DNA from: Nocardiopsis flavescens | GTDB taxonomy: Bacteria > Actinomycetota > Actinomycetes > Streptosporangiales > Streptosporangiaceae | Length of the DNA stretch: 64,000 nucleotides | NCBI RefSeq assembly: GCF_900141985.1 | Contig: NZ_FQZK01000002.1 | Location: 62,001 to 126,000 of the forward strand | Direction of reading: 5' to 3' | In this document: in pieces, positions 52,737 through 61,436 of the stretch | How the letters are laid out: the number at the start of each line of letters is the position of its first letter | Position numbering within the stretch: position 1 is the first letter of the stretch | The notes under the pieces: model-generated | The model's input: only the letters and a program-made list of their open reading frames with translations | Databases searched by the model: none | What the model was told of the DNA's origin: nothing | Position numbers and translations under genes: made by a program

Positions 52737-53957
52737 TCAGCAGGGTTGGACCAGGGGCTCACGCGGCCGCACCAGGCGGCGCACCAGCACCTCGGCGGGT
52801 CCGCGGCGGCCCGCCCGGCGCAGGGCCTCGGCCGCCGCCACCGACGCGAGCCAGGTCCCCACCGCCACGGCCGCCGCCTCCGCGGCCCCCAGCGAGGCGC
52901 CCAGCCCCAGGCCGTAGGGCGCGAAGACGGCGGTGAACACCAGCGACTGCCACAGGTAGCAGCTCAGCGAACGCTCTCCCACGGCCGCGACGGCGGTCAC
53001 CGCGGTCCGGGCGATGCGGGGCGCGCGCTCCGCGGGGGCCGCCGTCGTGCTCCCCCGTTCCCAGCGGGCCGCGAACAGGGCGAGCACGGCGGCCCAGCCG
53101 ATACCGCCCGCCCAGCCGCCCAGGTCGTGCAGTACCGCCAGCGCGCCGCCCAGCCGCGGCCCCGCGGCGAACGCCCCCGCCGTCGCCAGGGCGTCCGGCA
53201 GCCCGGACAGCACGCCGCCGCCCAGCCCCCAGCCCGCCGCCGCCCGCAGCAGCGGCCGGTGCACGGCCGGCTCCTCCAGGAGACGGCGGTGCCCCGCCCA
53301 GATCCCCACGGCGATCACCGGCATCGCCACGAGCAGCATCGTGACCGGCGTGTAGAGGATCCACTCGTGGAACCGCTCGACGGTCGCCGCGGCGAAGGAG
53401 GGCTCCACCAGGGAGGGGACGGCCGCCCCGCCCCCGCCGTCCGCCGGGGCCGCCGGGACCGACGCCGCGTGGACCGCGGCCGACACCGCCGCCAGCACCC
53501 CCGCCGTCCACCACAGGGTCACGTCCCGCGCCCGCACCAGCCCCACGAACACCAGCAGGGCCAGGCCGTACGCGCCCAGGATGTCCACCGGCAGCAGCAG
53601 GACGCCGTGCACGCCCCCCAGCGCCAGCAGCACCCACCCGCGCCGCCGCAGCAGGATGCGGGTCTGCACCCATCCCCCGCCGGACGCCCGGACCCGGCGG
53701 GCGATCATCACCGCTCCGTAGCCGAACAGCAGCGCGAAGAGCGGAACCGCCCGCCCTGTCACCAGGGTGAGCTGCACGAACACCACGAGCCGGTCGGCCA
53801 GGTCGCGGACCGCGTCCGGCCCGGTGAGGAAGAACCCCGCGTTCACCAGGGCGATGAACAGCAGCATGAACCCCCGGGCCAGGTCCGGGGCGAGCGACCG
53901 CCGTCCCGGCCTGCCCGCCCCGGGGCCCTGGGCCCGCCCCTCGGCCTCTGAAACCAT
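52737..53957 (-). CDS. DUF418 domain-containing membrane protein
   Basis: 406 aa from the ATG at 53957 (GGCAGGAG upstream). It has about ten membrane helices. DLARGFMLLFIALVNAGFFL at the start, the RAVPLFALLFGYG block and the C-terminal YLWQSLVFTAVFAPYGLGLG with following helices are typical of YeiB/DUF418 proteins. It is related in layout to acyltransferase-3 and HGSNAT-like families, but function is unproven; some members act in secondary-metabolite or wall modification. It stands alone, between two rightward genes. Confidence 0.9.
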   Translation of the reverse strand: MVSEAEGRAQGPGAGRPGRRSLAPDLARGFMLLFIALVNAGFFLTGPDAVRDLADRLVVFVQLTLVTGRAVPLFALLFGYGAVMIARRVRASGGGWVQTRILLRRRGWVLLALGGVHGVLLLPVDILGAYGLALLVFVGLVRARDVTLWWTAGVLAAVSAAVHAASVPAAPADGGGGAAVPSLVEPSFAAATVERFHEWILYTPVTMLLVAMPVIAVGIWAGHRRLLEEPAVHRPLLRAAAGWGLGGGVLSGLPDALATAGAFAAGPRLGGALAVLHDLGGWAGGIGWAAVLALFAARWERGSTTAAPAERAPRIARTAVTAVAAVGERSLSCYLWQSLVFTAVFAPYGLGLGASLGAAEAAAVAVGTWLASVAAAEALRRAGRRGPAEVLVRRLVRPREPLVQPC

Positions 53958-54407
53958 CGGAAGCTCCTGCCCTGTCGAGGTTCTGAGGCTTCTGAAACTA
54001 CGGAGAAGGGGCCCCGCGGTCGCTGGGGCGGCCCCCTCGATCCGCGGTGGGGAGGGCCCTACCGCGGACCTGTCCGCCGGTTGACGCCTCGCGCGGCGTC
54101 GCGTACGGTTTCGCCCGTGCCACGTGTCCCCGACCACGAGCAGTGGGCCGGTCGGGTCGACGGGCGAGCACACGATGTCCGGGGAGAGCCGACCATGAGC
54201 ACCCAGCACGCCTGATCCGCGTTCCGGTGCGGCCCCGAGCCGCACCCGATGCCGGCGGCCCCCGATCCCCGCACCCCGACCCCGTTCGCGCCCCCGCGTG
54301 TCCGCGGACGTCGGTGCGCTTCCTGTGAACCCGTGTCCGTGGCGCCCGTGCGCACGGTCCTCTCGGGCGGCCGCCCACCCGCACCGTTCCACCGGGAGGA
54401 GACCCCT
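53958..54407. other. Divergent intergenic region with a possible micro-ORF
   Basis: 450 bp without a full-size gene. At about 54194 there is an ATG preceded by GGGGAGAG that would encode only MSTQHA before a stop, a conceivable leader peptide for the nitroreductase-hemerythrin gene 200 bp downstream. Low confidence. Confidence 0.3.
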
Positions 54408-55385
54408 GTGCAGTACACCCATGACACCGACGACACCCGCGGCGACGCCGCCGCACCCGGCGGCCCCGGGCCGTCCGCCCCGGCCGGGCCGCACGTCAGC
54501 GACTTCAACCGGCCCGTGGTCGAGGAGTTCCGCGCCAACGGCGGCCGGGTCGGCGGCATGTTCGAGGGCGGCGACCTGCTGCTGCTCACCACCGTCGGCG
54601 CGCGCAGCGGCCGCGAGACCACCAGCCCGCTCGGCTGCGTCCGCGCGTGGGGGCGGCTGTTCGTCATCGCCTCCGCGGGGGGCGCCGACCACCACCCCGC
54701 CTGGTACCACAACCTGCTCGCCCACCCCCTGGTCCGGGTCGAGCTGGGCACCGAGGAGTTCGAGGCGGTCGCCGTGCCCGCAGAGGGCGGCGACCGCGAG
54801 CGCCTGTTCGCCGAGGCCGTGCGGGTCGCGCCCGGATACGGCGACTACCAGGCCGGGACCGACCGGGTCCTGCCCGTGGTGGTGCTGGAACCGGCGGCCG
54901 AGGGGGACGGGGGCGGGGAGGCGGCCACCGACCTCGCCGGGAAGCTGGTCGAGGTCCACCGGTGGCTGCGCGGCCGGCTGCGCCGGGTACGGGAGGAGGC
55001 CGACGCCTACCTCGCCGACCGCGACGGGCGCGCCGCCCGGGAGGGCGCGGTGCCCGCTCCGGGTCTCAGCCTCCAGCTGCGCCAGCACTGCCTGGCGTTC
55101 TGCGAGACGCTGCGCTTCCACCACGAGGGGGAGGAGCACATGTTCCCCGTCCTGGCGGAGCACCACCCGCACCTGGCCGGCACCCTGGCGCTGCTGTCGG
55201 AGCAGCACCGGGAGGTGGACCGCATCCGCGGTGCCATCCAGGAGCTGCTGTCGGAGGTCTCCACCGCCGACCCGGCCGCCTTCCGCGCGGACCTGGAGCG
55301 GATGAGCCGGGAACTGGAGGCCCACCTCGACCACGAGGAGGAGAACCTGCTGCCCGTGCTCGCGGGCATCCCCCTGCCGGGCTGA
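54408..55385 (+). CDS. F420-dependent nitroreductase-family protein fused to hemerythrin domain
   Basis: 325 aa from a GTG with GGGAGGAG upstream. Residues about 28-165 match the Ddn/DUF385 split-barrel family: LLLLTTVGARSGRETTSPLG, 'HPAWYHNLLAHPLVRVELG' and TDRVLPVVVLEP. Members bind the deazaflavin F420 and reduce quinones or nitro groups. Residues about 180-320 are a hemerythrin HHE domain: VHRWLRG, LRFHHEGEEHMFPVL, LSEQHREVDRI and HLDHEEENLLPVL give the His/Glu ligands of a di-iron, O2- or NO-binding site. The fusion suggests reduction coupled to O2, NO or peroxide sensing. It lies alone and is followed by a strong terminator. Confidence 0.9.
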   Translation: MQYTHDTDDTRGDAAAPGGPGPSAPAGPHVSDFNRPVVEEFRANGGRVGGMFEGGDLLLLTTVGARSGRETTSPLGCVRAWGRLFVIASAGGADHHPAWYHNLLAHPLVRVELGTEEFEAVAVPAEGGDRERLFAEAVRVAPGYGDYQAGTDRVLPVVVLEPAAEGDGGGEAATDLAGKLVEVHRWLRGRLRRVREEADAYLADRDGRAAREGAVPAPGLSLQLRQHCLAFCETLRFHHEGEEHMFPVLAEHHPHLAGTLALLSEQHREVDRIRGAIQELLSEVSTADPAAFRADLERMSRELEAHLDHEEENLLPVLAGIPLPG

Positions 55386-55477
55386 GACCGGGGCGGTGCG
55401 GTGGCCGTGCCCCGGCGGCCACCGGGGTAGGTAGTGGTCGGACGGGCCCTGGGTACGCCCCCGGAGGCGGTCGAAGT

Positions 55478-55494
55478 TACGTGGCGAACACGTA
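55478..55494. promoter_or_regulatory. Inverted repeat TACGTG-N5-CACGTA
   Basis: Perfect six-base arms in the gap between the nitroreductase-hemerythrin gene and the pseudokinase gene. A candidate operator; the regulator is unknown. Confidence 0.35.
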
Positions 55495-55576
55495 TGGCCG
55501 GGGCCGCCCTCCGTGGCGGATGCTTGGTTCCGGGTGGCCACCCTTCCACATCCCCCGCCCCTCGCCCATCCCCGGA

Positions 55577-55610
55577 GCGGCCCCTCCCCGATCCCCCGGG
55601 GAGGGGCCGC
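55577..55610 (+). terminator. Terminator hairpin
   Basis: A perfect 13-bp stem (GCGGCCCCTCCCC and complement) with an eight-base loop, about 190 bp after the nitroreductase-hemerythrin stop and before the pseudokinase start. Confidence 0.7.
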
Positions 55611-55731
55611 GTCCACGGGCGGGACGGCCCGCGGCGCGGGCGCCGCCGTGGAAGGGCACCGGGTTTGCCGGGGACCGCGCCAGGCGCGACGATGTCCCGT
55701 ACCGGAAAAGGACAACGGAGGCATACCCCTC

Positions 55732-57222
55732 ATGACGTCGCACCCCTCGCAGAGCCTCAGCGCGCGCACCGAACCCCTCATGTCCGATGACCCCCGCGAG
55801 GTCGGCGGGTACCGGATCCAGGGAAGGGTGGCCGACCTGGGCGGCGGCGTCCTGTACGCGGCGCGCCGCAACGGCGGGGAGCCGGTGCTGCTCGGCCTGG
55901 CCGCGGGGACCGAGGCCGCCGAGGCGCTCCCCGAACCGAGGGACCGGGGCGTGTGCGCGGTCGCTCCGGTCGACTCGGGTGCCTGGGACGGGCGCCCGTG
56001 GGCGGTGCTGCCCGACCAGCCGGGGCCGACCCTGCGCGGGCGGGTGGCCTCGCGCGGAGCGCTGCCCGTGGGGGACGCGGTGGTGCTGGCGGCCGCGGTG
56101 GCCGAGGCACTGGCGGTGCTGCACGCCGAGGGGACCGTGCACGGGGAGGTCGGGCCGGACGCGCCGGTGCTCACCGGCGCGGGACCGCGCCTGCTCGACA
56201 CGGGCCTGGGACGGCGCGCCGCCGCCCCGAGGGCACCGGGACTGCGGGGGATGCCGGGGTGGGTGGCCCCGGAGGTGTACGAGGACGGACGCCCGACCGG
56301 GGCCGCGGATGTCTTCGGATGGGCGTGCCTGGTGGTGCTGGCCGTCACCGGCCGGGAGCCGTTCGGTGCATCCCCCGCGACCCGCCTGGGCCGCCGGGCC
56401 GCGCTGGTGGAGATGGAGCGGCGGGCCCGGCAGGACGCCGTGGACCTGGAGGGAGTGCCGGAGGGCTTCCGGGCGGTGGTCGCCCGCGCGCTGTCGCCGG
56501 AGCCGGGAGAGCGGCCCCCGGCCGGGGAGGCCCTGGCCACGGCCCTGCGCCACCTGGACGGCCGCGACGCCGATCCCACGGCGGCGCGCCTGCGCGCCGT
56601 GCTCCCGGCCGGAGGCGGGGAGTCCCCGGAGGCGGACGGTACGGAAGCCGGGGCGGCGGCGGAGGCCCCCGCGGCCCCGCCCGCCGCCACCCCCGTCCCG
56701 GACCGCCCGCCTGTGGCGCAGACCGGGGCCGCGACCGCCTCCGCGGCGGTCGTGCCCGGGACGGCCTCCGTGGCGGACACGGTCCCCGCGACCGCCCCGG
56801 CGCCCCCGGCCCCCGGGCCGGTCGGCGCCGGGCCCGTCCACGCCCCTTCCGCGCCCGGCGCCGTGCAGGCCCCCCTGCCCGCGGCCGTCCCCGGGCCCGC
56901 CGACGCCCCGCGGGACACCCCGGCCGGGGGCGCGCCGGGGTTCGGGATCTACACGGACCCGGTGACGCCGGAGGGCTCGGCCTTCGCCCCCGCGCCCGCC
57001 GTGCCCGCCCCGGCCGCGGGCCGCGGCATCTTCACCGCCCCGGCCTTCTCCGAGCCCGCACCCGGGTGGGGCCACCGGCCGGACCCCTCCGGCGACACCG
57101 CCACCCTGGAGCGCGAGCCGTCGGCGGACCGCCGCGCCGCGCTCCTGGCCAACGCGGTCATGGCGGGCGCGGTCCTGCTCGCGGTGCTGCTGGTGATGCT
57201 GTTCCGGACGGGCGTGCTCTGA
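55732..57222 (+). CDS. Transmembrane Ser/Thr pseudokinase
   Basis: 496 aa from the ATG at 55732 (GGAGG upstream; an ATG 16 codons later is possible). The fold of a bacterial Ser/Thr kinase is kept (GYRIQGRVADLGGGVLYAAR, then FGWACLVVLAVTGREPFG), but catalytic residues are gone: the VAIK lysine is replaced (VLLGLA), HRDLKPEN has become HGEVGPDAPV (Asp to Glu139) and DFG is DTG at 156-158. A Pro/Ala-rich linker of about 180 residues leads to one C-terminal membrane helix (LLANAVMAGAVLLAVLLVML) and a tail of a few residues outside. It probably acts as a scaffold. It is convergent with tadC, 15 bases apart. Confidence 0.85.
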   Translation: MTSHPSQSLSARTEPLMSDDPREVGGYRIQGRVADLGGGVLYAARRNGGEPVLLGLAAGTEAAEALPEPRDRGVCAVAPVDSGAWDGRPWAVLPDQPGPTLRGRVASRGALPVGDAVVLAAAVAEALAVLHAEGTVHGEVGPDAPVLTGAGPRLLDTGLGRRAAAPRAPGLRGMPGWVAPEVYEDGRPTGAADVFGWACLVVLAVTGREPFGASPATRLGRRAALVEMERRARQDAVDLEGVPEGFRAVVARALSPEPGERPPAGEALATALRHLDGRDADPTAARLRAVLPAGGGESPEADGTEAGAAAEAPAAPPAATPVPDRPPVAQTGAATASAAVVPGTASVADTVPATAPAPPAPGPVGAGPVHAPSAPGAVQAPLPAAVPGPADAPRDTPAGGAPGFGIYTDPVTPEGSAFAPAPAVPAPAAGRGIFTAPAFSEPAPGWGHRPDPSGDTATLEREPSADRRAALLANAVMAGAVLLAVLLVMLFRTGVL

Positions 57223-57237
57223 GCCGGGCCCGGCGGC

Positions 57238-58146
57238 TCAGCCGCCGAGGATGGTGCCCAGGTCGACCTCGGTCCCCAGGAACATCGAGCCGACGATGAG
57301 CAGCAGCAGGCCCGGGAGCAGCGTGACCGCGGTGACCATGGTGACGCGGGGGTTCATCCGCTGCGCCTTGCGACGCATGTACTGGGCGTCGGCGCGGCGC
57401 ATGTCCTGGCTGATGTTCACGAGGGTGTCGCTCAGCGGCGCGCCCAGCTCCTCCGCCTGCTGGATGGCGGTCACGAACTTGCTCAGGGAGTCGTTGCGGT
57501 TGCGGCGGCGCAGCGTCTCGAAAGCCTCCCGGCGGGAGGTCCCCAGCTCCATCTGGCGCAAAGCCAGCGTGAACTCGTCGGCCAGGACCCCCGGCATCGA
57601 CTCCGCCACCCGGCCCACCGCGGCGCGGAACGAGAGCCCCGCGCTGACCGTCACCGCGAGCACGTCCAGGAAGTCCGGCAGCTGGGACTGCACCCGGTCG
57701 GCACGCTCCTGCGACTGGACGTACAGGTTCAGGTCGGTGAGTCCCGCGAACGCCAGGACGATGACCCCCAGCAGGGGGTTGCCGGTGAGGAACATCAGCG
57801 TCCCCAGCGACCCGTACAGTGCGATCTCACCGATCTTGCGCCGCAGGTACCGCTCCAGGGTGAGCCCGTCGGGCCGCCCCGCTGCCTCGATGCGCCGGGT
57901 GACGGACCGCCGCCGCGACTCGCCCAGCGACTCCAGCACCAGCCCCGAGAACGGCCGTCCCAGGGCCTCGGTGATCCGGTGCAGGACGAACATCCGCTCC
58001 TCCCGGGTGCGGGGCGGCGGCGCGGTCCGCTCGTCCACCCGCACCCGGGTCTGCGACATCATCAGGAACACGCCGTACGCGGCGGTCAGGACGACCAGGG
58101 CGGCCGCCGCCGACAGCAGCACGGGGACGACCCAGGAAAAGCTCAT
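57238..58146 (-). CDS. tadC: Tad secretion inner-membrane protein TadC
   Basis: 302 aa from the ATG at 58146. It has an N-terminal membrane helix, then the T2SSF domain (about 150-280): VQSQLPDFLDVLAVTVSAGL, AVGRVAESMPGVLADEF, MELGTSRREAFETLRRR and a final helix pair. TadC pairs with TadB as the platform of the Tad/type IVc pilus machine. It is the last gene of the operon and starts 11 bases after tadB ends. Confidence 0.94.
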   Translation of the reverse strand: MSFSWVVPVLLSAAAALVVLTAAYGVFLMMSQTRVRVDERTAPPPRTREERMFVLHRITEALGRPFSGLVLESLGESRRRSVTRRIEAAGRPDGLTLERYLRRKIGEIALYGSLGTLMFLTGNPLLGVIVLAFAGLTDLNLYVQSQERADRVQSQLPDFLDVLAVTVSAGLSFRAAVGRVAESMPGVLADEFTLALRQMELGTSRREAFETLRRRNRNDSLSKFVTAIQQAEELGAPLSDTLVNISQDMRRADAQYMRRKAQRMNPRVTMVTAVTLLPGLLLLIVGSMFLGTEVDLGTILGG

Positions 58147-58157
58147 CGGACAGGCTC

Positions 58158-59090
58158 CTACAGGTCGAACTTGGTGATGCGGGACACCAGGGTGAAGCCG
58201 GTGACGAACAGCGCCGCCACCACCAGCAGCACGCCGATGCCGGCCGCGGACGTGGTCATGGTGCGCAGGATGCCCGGCTCGATGGCGTTGATGAGGAACA
58301 GCGCCCCCGCCGACATGAACCCCAGCGCCCACACGGTGCTGGTGGTCTCGCTGAGGATCGTCTGCACCTCGCGCCGGGTCTCCTTGCGGTTCTCCAGCGT
58401 GGTGGAGATGTTCCGCAGCGCCGTCACCAGCGATCCCCCGGAGCGGGAGGCCACCAGCAGCGTCGACAGCAGCACCCCCAGCTCCCGCGAGGGCATGCGC
58501 TCGCGCAGCTCGGCCACGGCCTCCTCGAAGGACGCGCCGAGCTTCATGGACTCGGTCATCCGCCGCAGCTCCTCGCCGGCCGGGCCGTCCAGCTCGTCGG
58601 CGGCGATCGCCACCGCCGTCGGCAGCGCCAGCCCCGCCGAGGTGGCGTTGCCCAGCACCCGGGCCAGGTCGGGGAGCTGCCCGGTGAACTCCTCGCGGCG
58701 CTTGCCCTCGGCCCGGTTCAGGTAGGAGAAGAACAGGAACGCCACGCCCGCCGCGGCCAGCAGGCCGAAGAACGGGGCCAGCACCTGCCACACCACGACC
58801 ACCGCCAGCAGCGAGCCGCCGACCAGGGCGACCACGAACGTGGACACCCGCAGGTCCGTGCCCGAGCGGGCGATCCGGCGGGACAGCCGCGCGCCCCACT
58901 GGGTGCGGTGCAGGGCCCGCTCCAGCCGCGCCATGGGGGTGGACGCCGCGTACTCGGCCTGGTCCAGGGCGCTGCGCGCGGCGATGAGCCGCCGCTGTTC
59001 GGCGCTGGTGACGAACTGCCACAGCGCTGCCAGCGCGACGAGCAGCACCGCCGCCAGGCCGGCGAGGATCGCCGCCATCTGCCAGTTCAC
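58158..59090 (-). CDS. tadB: Tad secretion inner-membrane protein TadB
   Basis: 310 aa with three to four membrane helices and a T2SSF domain (about 140-260): LPDLARVLGNATSAGLALPT, LGASFEEAVAELRERMPSRE and TILSETTSTVWALGFM. Together with TadC it forms the polytopic platform energised by the TadA ATPase. 49 bp separate it from tadA. Confidence 0.94.
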   Translation of the reverse strand: MNWQMAAILAGLAAVLLVALAALWQFVTSAEQRRLIAARSALDQAEYAASTPMARLERALHRTQWGARLSRRIARSGTDLRVSTFVVALVGGSLLAVVVVWQVLAPFFGLLAAAGVAFLFFSYLNRAEGKRREEFTGQLPDLARVLGNATSAGLALPTAVAIAADELDGPAGEELRRMTESMKLGASFEEAVAELRERMPSRELGVLLSTLLVASRSGGSLVTALRNISTTLENRKETRREVQTILSETTSTVWALGFMSAGALFLINAIEPGILRTMTTSAAGIGVLLVVAALFVTGFTLVSRITKFDL

Positions 59091-59139
59091 CGCGGTTCCT
59101 TTCGTGTCCCGGGGGCCGTCCGCGCCGCGGGGGCCGCCC

Positions 59140-60462
59140 TCACCACTCGTTCCGTTCCTCGGCGGGCGCCACGCCGAACACCGCCGGCACGGTCTCGCCC
59201 ATGTGGTAGACCCGTTCGGCGACGTGCCGGGGCAGCGGCAGGTGCCGGTAGCGCCCCTCCACCGCCCGGTTGGCCCCCAGCGGTAGCGCCTCGAACCGCA
59301 GCACCGGCTCCAGCCGGAACTCCTCGCGGCGCTTGGACGAGACCACGCAGATCTCGTTGACCCGCCGCGACCCGTCCGGCCAGCGGCCCAGGTGCACGAT
59401 GGCGTCGACGGCGTTGTTGATCTGGTCGCGGATCGCCTCGTAGGGGATGCGCCCGTCGCCCATGGTCGCCAGCGTCTGGATGCGGTGGATGGCGTCGTCG
59501 GCCGAGTTGGCGTGCACCGTCACCAGCGACCCGTCGTGGCCGGTGTTCATCGCCTGGAGCATGTCGATGGTCTCCTCGCCGCGGACCTCGCCGACGATGA
59601 TCCGGTCCGGCCGCATCCGCAGTGCGTTGCGCACCAGGTCGCGGATGGCCACCGCGCCCCGGCCCTCGATGTTGGGCGGCCGGGACTCCAGCCGCACCAC
59701 GTGCTCCTGCATGAGCTGGAGCTCGGCCGAGTCCTCGATGGTGACGATGCGTTCGGTGGGCGGCACGAACGCCGACAGGGCGTTGAGGAACGTGGTCTTG
59801 CCGGTGCCGGTACCCCCGGACACCACCAGGTTGAACCGGGAGCGCACCATCGCCGACAGCAGCACCCCGGTGGCCTGGTCCAGGCTGCCCATCCGCACGA
59901 GCTCGTCGATGGGGTAGGGCTTGGGGAACCGCCGGATGGTGAGCACCGGGCCCGACAGCGACAGCGGCGGGATGATGACGTTGACCCGCTCGCCCGTGGG
60001 CAGGCGGGCGTCCACCATGGGCGAGGACTCGTCCACCCGCCGGTTGACCAGGGACACGATCCGGTCGATGGTCTGGTAGAGCTGCTCCTCGCCGTTGAAC
60101 GAGGCGTCGATGCGCTGCATCCGCCCGCCGCGTTCGATGAACACGTTGTCGGGGCCGTTCACCATGATCTCGGTGATGCTCTCGTCGGCGAGCAGGGGTT
60201 CGAGCACGCCCAGCCCCAGCGCCTCGTCGACCACCCTGCGGATGAGCACCGAGCGCTCCCGGTCCGACAGCACCGGCCCCTCGCGGGTGAGGATGTGCCC
60301 CACGACCTTCTCCAGCCGCACCCGGCGCTGGGCCAGGGTGAGCCGGGTCAGGTCCTCCAGGTTGATCTCCTCCAGCAGCCGCCGCCGCCAGTGCGTGACA
60401 CTGCCGCGGTCGGTGCGCGCCTCGGTGGCGCGGTCCTCCTCCAGCCGGTCCTTCAGTCCCAT
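59140..60462 (-). CDS. tadA: Tad secretion ATPase TadA/CpaF
   Basis: 440 aa from the ATG at 60462 (AAGGAG upstream). It is a GSPII_E/CpaF-type ATPase. The N-terminal helical part includes ITEIMVNGPDNVFIERGGRM. Walker A is GGTGTGKT (216-223), followed by an Asp box and Walker B (RPDRIIVGEVRGEETIDML) and a His box with MNTGHDGSLVTVHANS. It hexamerises and powers pilin assembly or retraction. The upstream TadE genes and downstream tadBC are transcribed with it. Confidence 0.96.
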   Translation of the reverse strand: MGLKDRLEEDRATEARTDRGSVTHWRRRLLEEINLEDLTRLTLAQRRVRLEKVVGHILTREGPVLSDRERSVLIRRVVDEALGLGVLEPLLADESITEIMVNGPDNVFIERGGRMQRIDASFNGEEQLYQTIDRIVSLVNRRVDESSPMVDARLPTGERVNVIIPPLSLSGPVLTIRRFPKPYPIDELVRMGSLDQATGVLLSAMVRSRFNLVVSGGTGTGKTTFLNALSAFVPPTERIVTIEDSAELQLMQEHVVRLESRPPNIEGRGAVAIRDLVRNALRMRPDRIIVGEVRGEETIDMLQAMNTGHDGSLVTVHANSADDAIHRIQTLATMGDGRIPYEAIRDQINNAVDAIVHLGRWPDGSRRVNEICVVSSKRREEFRLEPVLRFEALPLGANRAVEGRYRHLPLPRHVAERVYHMGETVPAVFGVAPAEERNEW

Positions 60463-60543
60463 CGCCGACTCCTTCCCCCGGTTCCCCCGGCCGCCCCTGC
60501 GGCCCCTCGCCACGTCGCGTGCGCGCCCGCGCCGCCCGCCGTC

Positions 60544-60933
60544 TCAGACATCGGGCATGTCCACCCGTCGTGTCACGGTGATCCCGAACCCGGCGGACGA
60601 GAACACCACCGGCAGCGGGTGGGCCACCTCCACGTAGAAGCCCGCGCGGTCGTTGGCGCCGCCGGTGACCGTCGCGTCGTCGAGCCAGGACGGCAGCGAC
60701 TCGCGCGCGGTGGCCTCGGCGCCCTCCAGGCCCTGGACGCCGGCGACCCGGGCCCCGGCGCGGGCGGCCGACTCCAGGCGCTCGGCGGCCACGAAGGCCA
60801 GGAACGCCTCGATGGCGACGACCGCGGTGAGCAGCAGCACCGGGAACACCATGGCGAACTCCAGCAGCGGCCCGCCCCGGTCGTCGCCGCGCCCCCGGCC
60901 GGAGCGGCGGCGCGGACGCGCGCGGGCGCTCAC
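60544..60933 (-). CDS. tadE: TadE-like minor pilin
   Basis: 129 aa from a GTG that overlaps the previous gene's TGA by four bases (GTGA). It has a basic start, then Gly-Gly-Pro and LLEFAMVFPVLLLTAVVAIE, the TadE motif with Glu in the helix, followed by AAERLESAARAGARVAG and a beta-rich end. It is a pseudopilin-like minor subunit of the Tad pilus. The pair of adjacent tadE-type genes is common (TadE plus TadF). Confidence 0.88.
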   Translation of the reverse strand: MSARARPRRRSGRGRGDDRGGPLLEFAMVFPVLLLTAVVAIEAFLAFVAAERLESAARAGARVAGVQGLEGAEATARESLPSWLDDATVTGGANDRAGFYVEVAHPLPVVFSSAGFGITVTRRVDMPDV

Positions 60934-61436
60934 TCCGTCCCCACCTCCTCCGGGTCCTGCGGGGCGACCGGGTCGCCCACCCCGCCGCGCGGGGCCACCT
61001 CGGTGACGACCCGCGACTCGGCGCTGATGTCCCAGGGGCCGGTCGCCCCCGGGAGGAAGATCGGCATCGCCAGGGTGACCCGGGCGTGGCGGACGCCGTC
61101 GCGGTCGACGATGCTCACGGTCATCACGTCCTCCCCGTCCCAGGGGGCGCGGACCCGCTTGCGGGCCTCCTCGTCGATGCGGGCCGGGTCGTCGGGGGTG
61201 ACCGAGGCCTGCCGGGCCGCCTCCGCGGCGCCGTGTGAGGCGTACATGGAGGTGATGCCGAGCAGCAGCACCTGCCACACCAGCGCCAGCGCCAGCATGA
61301 GGAACGGCACCACCGCGGCGAACTCCACGATCACCCCGCCCCGGTCCGCGTGCGGGCCGCGGCGCGACCGCACCGGGCGCGCACGGCGCCGGGGTCCCCT
61401 CCGGGGGCCCGGCCCCCGGTCAGCCACCGAACCCAC
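60930..61436 (-). CDS. TadE/TadF-like minor pilin
   Basis: 168 aa from the GTG at 61436 (a GTG at 61427 is possible). It begins with about 35 basic residues, then GGVIVEFAAVVPFLMLALAL with the Gly/Glu prepilin-type spacing, then SHGAAEAARQASVTPDDPAR and a strand-rich outer part. It overlaps the end of tadZ by 17 bases and the start of the next gene by four, so translation is coupled. Confidence 0.87.
   Translation of the reverse strand: MGSVADRGPGPRRGPRRRARPVRSRRGPHADRGGVIVEFAAVVPFLMLALALVWQVLLLGITSMYASHGAAEAARQASVTPDDPARIDEEARKRVRAPWDGEDVMTVSIVDRDGVRHARVTLAMPIFLPGATGPWDISAESRVVTEVAPRGGVGDPVAPQDPEEVGTE

Noticed and set aside
52737-56918. 1393-codon minus-strand frame extending the DUF418 gene
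   Set aside because: The first 987 codons are antisense to the nitroreductase-hemerythrin and pseudokinase genes; only the part from 53957 with a ribosome site is DUF418.
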